From contig JASJOG010000046.1 in the NCBI GenBank assembly GCA_030142905.1, positions 72,501 to 136,500 of the forward strand: a stretch of 64,000 nucleotides of DNA, read 5' to 3'. Below, one piece after another: positions 40,513 through 51,221 of the stretch. The notes beneath the pieces were generated by a model. It made no database searches and was not told the origin of the DNA. It was given only the letters and a program-made list of their open reading frames with translations. The stretch comes from Heliopora coerulea. Taxonomy: Eukaryota > Cnidaria > Anthozoa > Scleralcyonacea > Helioporidae. The translations under genes were made by a program, and so were the position numbers. The first letter of the stretch is position 1. Each line of letters begins with the position of its first letter.

Positions 40513-43202
40513 AGCACGAGATGAAAGACAGTGCAAGGAACCATGGTGGAGGAGAAGGATTGAAAAGGACATTAAAAAGTTAAGAAGGGATATAGGAGTG
40601 TTGGAGCGTAAAAAGAGAGATCAGTTAACATCAATAAGAAAGTATTTAGTCCTGAAAAAAAAATACAGGATTAAAGTTAAAGGAATTGGGACAGTGATTG
40701 AAGAACTGAAGCAAAGAGTGCTTGCTAAAGCGTCAAAGATAAGACGGTATGAGGAAAGAAATAAGCAGTATCGTCAAAATCGAAAGTTTAGGACAGACCA
40801 AAAGAAGGTGTATATTGAAATAAATGGTCATATTAATACTGAAAACATCGTTCCTGATAAGGAAGAAAGCAGAGCATTCTGGAGCCAGATTTGGGACAAT
40901 CCAAGTAGCCACAATAGAAACGCAGAGTGGTTAAAGAAAATGAAAGATGAGAGAACAAGTAAAAAACAACAGCAAGAAGAGGTCAGAATTACTAAGTCGC
41001 AGGTAGAGGAAAGGTGTAGGAAAATACCTAATTGGAAAGCTCCTGGGCCTGATGGAGTACAGGGCTTTTGGATTAAGAAGTTGACATCTTGCCACGAGCA
41101 AATTGCAGAGCAATTGGATTCTATAGTCTGTGGAAAAGAAGAAATTCCTTTATGGATGACACATGGGAAGACAGTATTGTGTTTGAAAGTACCCGGCTAA
41201 GGGCAGTTCTCCGGATAATTTTAGACCAATAACTTGCTTGCCACTTATGTGGAAACTGCTGACTGGAATAATTTCAGAAAATGTGTATGCTTACCTTGAG
41301 ACGAGTGACTTACTACCACCAGAGCAAAAAGGGTGTAGGAAAAACTGCAGAGGCACAAAAGATCACCTACTGATAGACCAGCTGATATTAAGAGATTGCA
41401 AAAGGCGACACACTAATCTAGCTATGGCGTGGGTGGATTATCAAAAAGCCTATGATAATGTACCCCACTCATGGATAATTGAATGTCTTGATATGTTTGG
41501 TATAGCAGAAAATGTTAAAGAATTTCTAAAAACAAGCACGACTAACTGGAAAGTAGAATTAACATCACATGGTGAATCGTTAGGGAATGTAAATGTAAGG
41601 AGAGGGATTTTTCAAGGCGATATCCTGTCCCCGCTGCTGTCTGTACTGTGTATGTTACCTCTGTCAAGCATTCTTCGAAAAGCAAATGCTGGATATGAAC
41701 TTAAGGAAAGGAAGGGTAAAATAAACCACCTTATATTCATGGATGATTTAAAGTTATATGGAAAATCCTGCGATCAAATAGATTCATTAATAAAGACGGT
41801 GCACCTTTTCAGCACAGATATTGGAATGACATTTGGTATTAAGAAATGTGCATTTCTAATTCTAAAGAGAGGAAAAATAGTTGAGTGTGACGGGATAAAA
41901 TTACCTGATGATCAGGTTTTGAAACAAATGGAGGATGATGGCTATAAGTACTTAGGAATACTGGAAAATAACCAAATTATGGAAAAGGAAATGAAGCAAA
42001 ACTTCCGGAAGGAGTATATAAGGAGATTGAAGCTGGTACTTAAGTCAAAGCTAAATGGTCAGAATAAGATATTGGCAATCAACGTTTGGGCTGTTTCATT
42101 ACTTAGATATACTGGAGGGATAATACGATGGAACAAAAATGAGCTGTGGGAGGTAGATAGGCGGACAAGGAAACTTATGACTATGAATGGGGCACTACAC
42201 CCGAAGAGCGACATTAATAGAATCTATGTACCGAGGCGAAAAGGTGGACGTGGTCTCATTAGTGTTGAAAGCTGCATCCGAAGAGAAGAAAACAGTATTG
42301 GTTGGTATGTGAAATACAGCACTGAACCATTACTGGATAATTTGAGAACAGGGAATATAGTAGAAACTGAAGAATGTATTAAACCAAAAGAGTACAAAAG
42401 AATAGAAGAAGAGGAGCATGAGAAAATATGGAGGAAGAAAAAGATGTATGGTCAGTTTATTAGAGACCATGTGGATGACATAGATAAACAAGTATCGTGG
42501 GCTTGGTTAACTAAATCTGACTTAAAACCCACCACTGAAGCATTGATTTTTGCAGCACAAGAACAAGCTCTAAGAACAAACTACATCAAATTTCATATTG
42601 ACAAAACGGTTGGTTCACCGCTATGCAGAATGTGCGGAAAGAAAGGAGAAACTATTGCACATGTGGTGAGTGAATGCAGTAAACTTGCCCAAGGAAAATA
42701 CAAAACCAGACATGACAACGTAGCTCGAAAAATCCACTGGGAATTGTTTAAGAAATATAACCTGAAACATGCTGATAAATGGTACGAACATCAGCCAGAA
42801 AGATTGGTAGAAAATAGTATATACAAGATATTGTGGGATTTTAATATCCATTGTGATCACGAAATAGAGTACAGGAGACCGAACATGATTATAATGGATA
42901 AAGAAAAGAGAACAGCATGGATAATTGATGTAGCAATACCTGGTGACAATAGAGTTGGAGAAAAAGAACTGGAAAAAATTACCAAGTATCAGGACTTAAA
43001 AAGGGAAATAGTGAGATTGTGGACCTTGAAACATGTGGAAGTTGTCCCAGTTGTTTTAGGTGCTCTGGGGACTGTATCGAAAAGATTACAGGAATTCGTG
43101 GAAAAGATTGGAATAACAATACCGGTTCAAGTACTTCAAAAAACTGCTTTACTTGGGACGGCGAGGATTATTAGAGGCGTGTTAGAGATTAGGGAGGCCT
43201 AG
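40513..43202 (+). pseudogene. R4-2 reverse transcriptase / restriction-like endonuclease
   Basis: Reads from a basic N-terminal segment (CKEPWWRRRIEKDIKKL) through NWKAPGPDGVQGFWIKK, then a one-base shift at about 41197, then [54 protein letters not shown], the catalytic [19 protein letters not shown], thumb, CCHC ([18 protein letters not shown]) and the endonuclease to TAG at 43200. The 654-codon second ORF is uninterrupted. Oddity: where R4-1 and R4-3 have PD in the endonuclease motif, this copy has RRPNMIIMD, an Asp-to-Asn change at a catalytic position. With the single shift repaired the reverse transcriptase would be complete, but the endonuclease is probably dead. Confidence 0.85.
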
Positions 43203-43275
43203 GACCTAAGGTTGCGGGTAGCAACTTGCTCCTAGGATTTTAATCCAGCATAAAATCAGACTGTGTGAAAATAAA
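40513..43275 (+). mobile_element. R4-2: R4/Dong-like non-LTR element, 5'-truncated
   Basis: The longest of the three tandem copies, from within the N-terminal part of the polyprotein to the (TAA)n end, flanked by the same junction sequence on both sides. Confidence 0.85.
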
Positions 43276-43315
43276 TAATAATAATAATAAATTCTTTATT
43301 TATACTGTTAAAAAG
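43276..43315. repeat. (TAA)n plus AATTCTTTATTTATACTGTT junction 2
   Basis: Boundary of R4-2 and R4-3. It contains 10 bases more of the LINE-C tail than junction 1 (CTGTTAAAAA). Confidence 0.75.
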
Positions 43316-44329
43316 ATTGCCGAGAATGATGGAGTGGTACTGCCGAACGGAGAAGTAATGAAAGTGATTGAACAAGGGGGATATAAATACCTGGGTATCT
43401 TGGAGATAGATAGATTAATGGAAGAAGAAATGAGATCAAAGTTCAAAAAGGAGTATGTGCGGAGGTTGAGGTTGGTCATGAAGCCGAAATTAAATGGCAG
43501 AAACAAAATCCAAGCAGTGAACACGTGGGCAGTCGCATTACTTAGGTATGGTGCAGGAATTGTTACGTGGAACGATCAAGAAATAAAGAGCTTGGATTGA
43601 AAAACGCGAAAAATATTGACCATGTACGGAGCCTTTCACCCTAAGAGTGATGTAGACAGGTTATATTTGCCGAGAAAAAAAGGTAGTAGAGGATTGATAA
43701 GCTGTGAGTCAAGTATTAGATCAGAGGAGAACGGTGTTGGATGGTACATCAAAAATGCAGTAGAACCTTTATTGGTTGAAGTAAGAGAAAGAGTAGTTAT
43801 CACGACTGAAGATAGTATGCCAAAGCAACAGTATAAGAGAAGAGAAGTCGAAGAAAGAGAACAAAGATGGATAGGTAAGAGAATGTATGGACAGTTCAAC
43901 AGGGAGAAAAGTGAAGACATAGACAAGGAAAAGAGGTGGAGGTGGCTACAAAAGAGTGATTTGAAACCGGAAACGGAAGCCCTAATATGTGCAGCTCAAG
44001 AACAGGCGATAAGAACTAACTATATCAAGTTCAAAATCAGTGGCGGACACTTCAGGAAATATTGGGGGGGCAAGTGCCGAAGGCACGAGCCTTCTAGGGG
44101 GGTCTGGGGGGGCATGCTCCCCCAGAGAATTTTTGAAATTAGGATCGCTGAAATGGCATTTGCAGCATTCTGAGAGCACATTTTCTAAAAATTTTAGGTT
44201 CTCAAAACACCATGTGAAATGTGAATTGGTGAGACGGGTGAAACAGTGAAAAGAGACCCACTAGAACAGTATGAATGTTGATTTTGATAAAGTTTTAATA
44301 GTAAAACATAACAGAGCAAGAACGTAACA

Positions 44330-46945
44330 TGAACTTGAGATACTTGGTCTCATTAAAACAGACTGCTCCTGGTCCAGATCAATTTCCTTATTGGCTGTGG
44401 AGAGACTATGTTGACTACCTATCTCCCGTCATTACCAAAGTATTTAATAGCTCGCTTAGTGAGCAATCAGTACCGCTTCTGTGGAAGTATGCTAATGTCA
44501 TTCCAATTCCTAAAGAATTGCCAGTACGGGAATCTAACCAATTGCGGCCAATTTCATTAACTAATATCATTATGAGACTTTTTGAAAAACTGGTATTTAA
44601 AGAAGAAATATCGTCTGTTTTTAATGCTGTAATTAAGTCTGATCAATTTGCTTATAAAGAGGGTCTCAACTCTACAATGGCATTACTTAACCCTATTTAA
44701 CATGGCATATCGGTATGCCCTTATTTCACATGGGGGGCTTTTTTGGCCCCCCCTAATTATTTCGAGAACGGGAAATGGGAAATGCATGAAACTTTGGGAT
44801 ATGCTAGAAAAATATATTACTAGTCAAAAAACATCAAAATATCTACAAAAAATTTTTTTCAAGTGTCTTTGCTGGAGGTCCATTCAAGTCTATATGTGGA
44901 ATTTTTCAATGCATTCATTACATACGTAGCTTGCGTGCTTTGTGCATACTGTTCTTTGACAGGATGGACAACAATGCTTAGATTTGCCAAGTTTGTTCTT
45001 TTGTTCCTTGTAATGAGGCTTTCCCTTCAACTGTTCGATGCAGTAGAAGCATCTTTTTCGATCACTTGGAGCTTCAAGTGCTGCTGGTTGTTCGACGTCC
45101 TGTCACTTGTAACTTTTGAAACTTTTCACACCTTTTTCAATACCTCAGATAAGTAGGGTTTCTAATCTGTTTTACACTTCTTTCTATACATCAAAATATC
45201 AATAATGGATTCAACTAACACTTTCATGCAAAAGGGAAACTTTGAAGATTTGTATAAAAGAAACGTTTTGCCTGTGATTTGTATTCCACTAATTACTAAT
45301 TACAGAATACCTGAAAATAACTTATTGTGTTTACCCCCGAGACTGCATTTTCCAGTTGAAAAAGGCACACATAGAACTAAATTGAAGATGTAGTAATAAA
45401 TCAGTGTGATAAAAAATCAAAAAAGGCATCAAAGTTTGAGAAAAACATTAGAATGTTTGAGTTCAAAAAATAACAGCCGGAATTGGTTTTTACCCCCTGA
45501 AAAAAAAATAAAAATGATGATTCCGCATTCAAATTTGTCTTAGACCTAAGATGTAATTGGCAGGCAAAAAAAATTCAACATTATTGTCCAAAAAATCTAA
45601 TCAGACGAAAATAAAACCAAAGATTGTAAAACCACAAAAAGTGATTTTTCACCCCCTAGCAACAAAAGTGGAATTACCCCCGGAAAACGCCAAAATTTTT
45701 AAAACTTCTTTATAGCAAAATAACCGCAATAAAAAAATATTAAAAGTCACAAAATTTCAGCCGAATTGGACAAGCGGTTCAAATTTTATGAAACAAAGTA
45801 TGGGGGGGGGGGGGCAAAAAAGCCCCCCATGTGAAATAGGGTTAAATGTCATCACAATTGGCTCAGCTGGCTTGACAAGGATGTTGATTTTGTACGGGTA
45901 TTTGCATTTGACTTCAGTAAGGCGTTTGATATGGTTTCGCACAAGATATTATGTAACAAATTGAAACAACTTGATGTTAACCCCCATATTATTAATTGGG
46001 TTATGAGTTTCCTTAGTGAGAGAATGCAACGAGTTATTGTGGATGGTATAACAACGGAGTATGTTTATTAATAGAGGTGTTCCTCAAGGCACGGTACTTG
46101 GTCCTGTACTTTTCTCCCTCATGGTAAATGATATTGCCGTTGAGAATCCACGTAAAGAATTATTAATCAAGTTTGCTGATGATATGACTCTTAGTGTGTC
46201 TGTACGGTCAAATCATCCCGACCCATCTCCCAAGGAAGTTGAAAATATTAAGAATTGGTCCAAGGATAATGGTATGGTGTTAAATTTAAGTAAAACATGG
46301 GAGATGGTGGTAAAAGGTAAAACAAAGAAACTGCTTCCTGATCCAATACCATCAATAGAACGGAAAACTTCTTTGAAATTTTGGGAATGAATTTTAATGA
46401 AAATCCGTGTAATTGGGATGAACAATTTGATTCAATGTTACATAAAGCCAGCTCTCGTTTGTATATTCTGAGAGTATGTAAACATTATGGCTATTCCGTA
46501 CAAGAGCTTACTATCCTATTTGATAGTTTAGTCATGTCTATCTTTTTGTATGGTATTGAGATTTGGGCGAGTGCCTATATCAGTCGAATTGATAAATTTT
46601 GTAGAAGAGCATTCAGGTTTGGATACACAAGTAAAAACGTATCAATTTATGATATTATCAGAGAAAGAGATCAAAAGTTGTGGAACAAAATTAGAGATAA
46701 TGAAGTCCATCCTCTTTATGACCTCCTTCCACCGAAGAAGACAAGAGATACTCGAAAGCGAGGTCATAACTTTATTACCATGCGTTCGAACAGAACGATT
46801 CAAACATTCTTTTATAAATAGGAGTCTTTTTAACTTGGTATAGTAGGTAAATAATTTAGTTTAAATTTGATCTGTAAACTCGCACGTCTGTTGCTGGGTA
46901 TTTTTTTTTTTAATAAAGACTTATGAATGAATGAATGAATGAATG
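44330..46945 (+). mobile_element. LINE-B: 5'-truncated APE-type non-LTR element
   Basis: Reverse transcriptase reads TAPGPDQFPYWLWRDYV, QLRPISLTNIIMRLFEKLVF, DQFAYKEGLNSTMALL, (TTAA element) KCHHNW, FAFDFSKAFDMVSHKIL, NRGVPQGTVLGPVLFSLMV, the catalytic LIKFADDMTLS, and the C-terminal part to FKHSFIN-like sequence. The 3' end is AATAAAGACTT with a (ATGA)n tail near 46922-46945. Left GAACGTAACAT and right GAACGTACAT could be the target duplication, slightly changed. Lesions: the TTAA insertion, one frameshift near 46055, one near 46375. Same family as LINE-D. Confidence 0.8.
44691..45841. mobile_element. 1.15-kb TTAA-target DNA element inside LINE-B
   Basis: Starts CCCTATTT and ends AAATAGGG, with TTAA duplicated on both sides (44687-44690 and 45842-45845). 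Removing the element and one TTAA restores the LINE frame exactly (MALLKCHHNW). The ends carry CACATGGGGGGC and a run of 14 G. No transposase is seen; the TTAA target suggests piggyBac- or Kolobok-type mobilisation. Confidence 0.8.
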
Positions 46946-47689
46946 AACGTACATCTGCGCCCGCATTGCCAGTGTACAATGTGCAATACTTAGTTATAAT
47001 ACAGTGAAACAATAATTGTTGAGTGTCTTTGAATATTTACAACAATGAAGAGGTCTGGAAATCGCACAATTACTTCATATTTTGTTAAAAGAGCAAACCA
47101 AGAATTGACCAATGGGTCAGATGCAGCATCATCAACAGCTGGAGCTGGGACAACCACGACAATTAACAAAGAAGACGGCACTTGCGCCAGGAGTCCTGAA
47201 GACAACAGTACAGCCTCAAGCTCCCTTGTCCTACCAACGTCTTATGTTGTTACTCCGTTGACCCCCCCCCCCCCCCCCAGTATCTACTGTTCAACTGCCG
47301 CCAGTTGGAGTTCGCCAAGCCCATCTAGACTCCGCAGTGAGCGATCTTGGAACTTTGGTCGATGGGCCCGCCCAACCAATTCTTCGGTCATATCCGAGAA
47401 ACAAGAAGAATCGCTGTTTTCGAGCAGTCTGGTATACAAGCTACCAGTGGCTTGAATACAGCATGGCGAAAGACAAAGCATTTTGTTTCGCGTGCAGAAA
47501 CTTTAGCACATCGACGTCCAAAAGCAAAAAAGGATTCACCGAAGATGGTTTTGCTGCGTGGTCAAAGGCAATTGAAAGTAATCGCGGCTTTAAAGACCAT
47601 GAAACATGCTCTGATCACCTCCTTTCCATGACTCGTTGGGAAAGTTACAAAATCCAGAGAGAGAACCCTGGAACTAGTATTAGAAATAT

Positions 47690-48010
47690 TTACAAGTTAA
47701 AAACGGTGTTAAGATGGTGTATCTGTTTATTAAGATCCGGTTTAAGTTTCTTAATGTAAAGGGCTTCTTTGAGTTTTAATGAAAAAGGAGAGTCAGCAGT
47801 GTCTAGGATACGAAAGCATGATGGTGTGAAGTTAGATTTGCATTGAGATGAAGCGAGGAAGTGTTTAAAGATGTGTGAGTTTTTGTCGGAAGTAGTGTGC
47901 TCCTTAATTCGTGTGGATAGATGGCGAGTGGTTTCGCCAATATAACGAGAATTACATCCCGCACAAGAGAATTCATAAACCACACATGATTTAAGGAGAG
48001 ATGGAATGGG
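47690..48010 (-). pseudogene. GIY-YIG fragment, minus arm of PLE-4
   Basis: Same product as the plus arm, with very few changes (HFLASSQCK against HFLASPQCK). Reads FSCAGCNSRYIGETTRHLST, RIKEHTTSDKNSH, LKLKEALYIKKLKPDLNKQI. Truncated upstream of the GIY-YIG domain. Confidence 0.8.
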
Positions 48011-48034
48011 ATCTTTAAAGCTAAAGGAATTTTT

Positions 48035-48168
48035 TAGTAATTTTAATAAATTCTTTATTTATACTGTTAAAAAAATCCCATCAGCATAAAAGCTGGTATT
48101 AACGGGAGAACAGTGCTAATAAAACATAAATTAACTATGTAACAATATTGAAAAATATTGAAAAGAGT
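48035..48168 (-). repeat. LINE-C tail fragment between the PLE-4 arms
   Basis: Matches the 3' end of LINE-C (51222-51340) almost perfectly, including AATTCTTTATTTATA and GGTATTAACGGGAGAACAG. It is a 5'-truncated insertion of about 130 bp lying in the centre of the Penelope-like palindrome. Confidence 0.8.
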
Positions 48169-48519
48169 AAACTAAAAAATTCCTTTAGCTTTAAAGATCC
48201 CATTCCATCTCTCCTTAAATCATGTGTGGTTTATGAATTCTCTTGTGCGGGATGTAATTCTCGTTATATTGGCGAAACCACTCGCCATCTATCTACACGA
48301 ATTAAGGAGCACACTACTTCCGACAAAAACTCACACATCTTTAAACACTTCCTCGCTTCACCTCAATGCAAATCTAACTTCACACCATCATGCTTTCGTA
48401 TCCTAGACACTGCTGACTCTCCTTTTTCATTAAAACTCAAAGAAGCCCTTTACATTAAGAAACTTAAACCGGATCTTAATAAACAGATACACCATCTTAA
48501 CACCGTTTTTAACTTGTAA
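48148..48519 (+). pseudogene. GIY-YIG endonuclease fragment, plus arm of PLE-4
   Basis: Open for 123 codons; family-related sequence starts at about 48170 (KNSFSFKDPIPSLLKSCVV), then YEFSCAGCNSRYIGETTRHL (YIG motif), TRIKEHTTSD, SHIFKHFLAS and EALYIKKLKPDLNKQIHHLN before TAA. It differs from PLE-1 and PLE-2 by lacking the C-terminal cysteine block and resembles the shorter Penelope-like GIY-YIG type seen in PLE-3. Confidence 0.8.
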
Positions 48520-51221
48520 ATATTTTCCGCCTTCTTAATATTAGAAATATGTTAGACCCTGAGAGACCGTCTTTAGTGGAAAACAATCGAGAATACATGA
48601 AGACGCTGTTGGAGTATCATCGATATTTTTGTTCTGAAGAGATGGCGTACAGAGGGCACGATGAAACTGACGAGTCGCTCAATGCAGGAAAATGGAAAGA
48701 ATTCATCGGTACAATGCTACGCACGAATCCAACATTTACACAACTGCATAGGAAGGTGACTCGAACATACAAAGCATACGACTACACATCAAAGCGATCT
48801 TCGCTCGAGTTGATAAGAGCCATGGCTTCTGAGGTTCGACATGTGATTGACGAACAAATAGATGGAGCGGGGATGTATTCAATGCTTATCGATGAGTGCA
48901 AAGATAATGCGGGACATGAAGAGCCGTCGACTTGTTTTAGGTATGTAAACGAAGAAGGACGAATCGAAGAACGGTTTTATGATCTTGCTAGACTTAAACA
49001 GACTGATGCGCAAACCATTGTACATGAAGGAGTTTTGCCAAGAAGTGATAAACTCAGCTTGTCCGCCACTCTTCTGGCTCTAGGAGCGGATGGCGCATCT
49101 GTTATGAGCGGATGTTACCAAGGTGTTGCTGCTAAACTGAGGAAATATTACCCTTGGTTACTTTATGTCCACTGCACTGCGCACCGTCTTAATTTAATAG
49201 TTGCGGCTTATTTTCGTACCGTCAATGAAGCATGTAGCGTAATAAATGTCTACAAGGCTTTGCACTCCATTTTCAACGTCGCAAGCAACAGAGAAATATT
49301 CGAAGCTGTTCAAAACGAGCTTTATCCTAAACAGCCCATAATGGCAGCCTCCTCTCTTACAGAAGTCCGACGGGCTTGTAAATTTGAGGGTGTAAATACC
49401 ATGGTTAAAAGACTCGGAGCGATTCTCGTAAGCCTTCAGAAGATCAGTGCTTCCAATTCAAACCAAGCCGATTCAGCAGCAGGACTCCATCACAAGATCC
49501 TCTCAGGAAAATTTGTTATCTCCCTTTGCTTTCTTCATCATCTTTTGTCAATAATAAATGGATTAAGTAAGACCATGCAAGAGACCAACATCAAATGGCT
49601 AAACGTAGCCAACGAAATGGTGGCTGTAAGGAAGCTTCTTGTCGAGATTGAAACTAATGATATCATGGAATCTGCCAAACAGCTATGTGCAACTGTTAAC
49701 ATCACATTGGACTATGAGGATCCTGTGTATGTTTCCAGAGAAGAATCCACAGAATCTGCATGCCCTCGTGAGTTTTGTGAACGTCTCAAGGCTGCTTCTG
49801 TTCCCATGCTTCTCGAAGAGTTGGAAAGACGTTTCTCTGGCGAGAACACCGATATACTGCATGCCCTGGAGGTTTTAGATGCGTCAAAATCAACCTACCT
49901 TGATTACACCACTATGTCCAGTGTCGTTGCCAAATTTGAAGATAGTCTACAAATTGATTCGGCCTTGCTGAAAACCGAATGTGAACGGGCGAAGATTCTA
50001 ACTGCTGCTGGAAAGAACATCGACCCTGAGCTGTACCCTGACTTATTTAAGGTGATCTATATATCGAAGACATTGCCAGTTGGTACTGCAACCGTGGAAA
50101 GAAGCTTCAGTGCCATGAATCGAATTTTGAGCTGGGCTCGCAATAGCTTAGACAGTTCGTTGGCCAGTGACTTTATGTTGCTATCGATGAATAAAGACAT
50201 GTTAAAAAGCATAAACTTGGACAAAGTGCTTGATCGATGGGTAAACCAAAAATCCCAAATTGTACCCTTTAACTAATGACTTGTAAGAACTTTCGTTGTC
50301 TAAACTTCTTAATTCATCACATTTAATTTGTGACATTAGAAATTTAGAATACTGTTTCTTGTTTGTTTCTTAACAATGCCATTTTGTTCTGTTATGTTGA
50401 TTGTTCGTTGTTGTCATTGTGTTTCCATTTCTTAGAATGAAGACATTCTTTTGCTTCCATTTTTCAAAATGAAAGCTTCAGCTGAAATTATTGGGGGGGG
50501 GGCGATCGCCCCCCCTAGTGTCCGCCACTGTTCAAAATTGATAAATCTGTAGACTCACCGCTATGCAGACTTTGCGGGGGAAAAGGAGAGAGTGTGGGAC
50601 ATCTGGTAAGCGAATGCACAAAACTTGCACAACGAGAGCACAAAAGTCGACATGATAATGTAGCAAGAATTATACATTGGAAAATATGTGGAAAACACGA
50701 TCTAGAAAAAGCGAGCAAGTGGTACGAACATGACCCCCAGGCAGTAGTAGAGTCGGATAAAGTAAAAGTTCTTTGGGATTTTATGATCCAGTGCGACCAT
50801 CAGATAGAACACCGAAAGCCAGATATAGTAGTAGTAGACAAAGCAGAAAAGAAATGTGCAATAATCGATGTAGCCATACCAGGAGACAACAGAATTGGTG
50901 AGAAACAGAAAAGATAGAAAAGTATCAAGCTTTGAAACGAGAGATTAAGAACCTGTGGTCAATGAGAAAGGTAGAAGTAATTCCTGTTGTCGTTGGAGCC
51001 TTGGGCTGTGTAAGCATAAAGTTTGAACAATGGATTGAGAGGATTGGAATAACAGTGGACGTTGAGGATATCCAGAAAACGACACTTCTTGGAACAGCAA
51101 GAATTTTAAGAAGAGTGCTAGAAAACTAGTTGTAACAGTGCCACCTTAGTCTACTGGTTGTAGACAGCTGGCACCGATGAATACCGGATCCACAGCAAAC
51201 CGTGCGGAGAAGAAAAAAATA

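Larger units (their letters stand above)
47690..48538. mobile_element. Penelope-like inverted pair (PLE-4) inside hAT-3
   Basis: Two copies of one GIY-YIG 3' segment face away from each other (47690-48032 minus, 48170-48525 plus) around a LINE-C tail. The 12-bp duplication TATTAGAAATAT flanks the whole (47678-47689 and 48539-48550), and removing it restores the hAT frame (NPGTSIRNMLDPE). The arms are nearly identical, so the event is recent. Confidence 0.85.
47045..50276 (+). pseudogene. hAT-3 transposase, nearly intact
   Basis: ATG at 47045 starts MKRSGNRTITSYFVKRA and a low-complexity Ser/Thr/Pro leader that ends in a run of 15 C (47264-47278), where the frame is lost. The next frame continues with the TTF/ZMYM-type domain (YQWLEYSMAKDKAFCFACRN, GFTEDGFAAW). 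PLE-4 interrupts at 47690-48538. After it, 575 codons are uninterrupted: MYSMLIDECKD (first Asp), LGADGASVMSGCYQG (second Asp), YVHCTAHRLNL, and the dimerisation block SKTLPVGTATVERSFSAMNR with a stop at 50274. Apart from the C run and the insertion, no lesions are seen, so this hAT was active until recently relative to hAT-1 and hAT-2. Confidence 0.85.
44038..50530 (+). mobile_element. hAT-3 transposon, 6.5 kb, with nested insertions
   Basis: Inverted ends CAGTGGCGGACACT at both tips; 8-bp target duplication TTCAAAAT (44030-44037 and 50531-50538). The subterminal parts contain runs of G and C (GGGGGGCATGCTCCCCCAGA). Without its insertions (LINE-B with the TTAA element, PLE-4) it would be about 3 kb, typical for hAT. 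Confidence 0.9.
43316..51221 (+). mobile_element. R4-3: third R4-like copy, split by hAT-3
   Basis: The left part 43316-44037 ([29 protein letters not shown], then MYGAFHPKSDVDRLY) contains one stop at about 43598. The right part 50531-51129 has the CCHC (CRLCGGKGESVGHLVSEC), the endonuclease with HRKPDIVVVDKAEKKC and [12 protein letters not shown], a frameshift near 50910 and a TAG at 51127. The two halves join exactly through the hAT-3 target duplication. It is 5'-truncated in the reverse transcriptase and ends in (AAT)n before the LINE-C tail. Confidence 0.85.
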
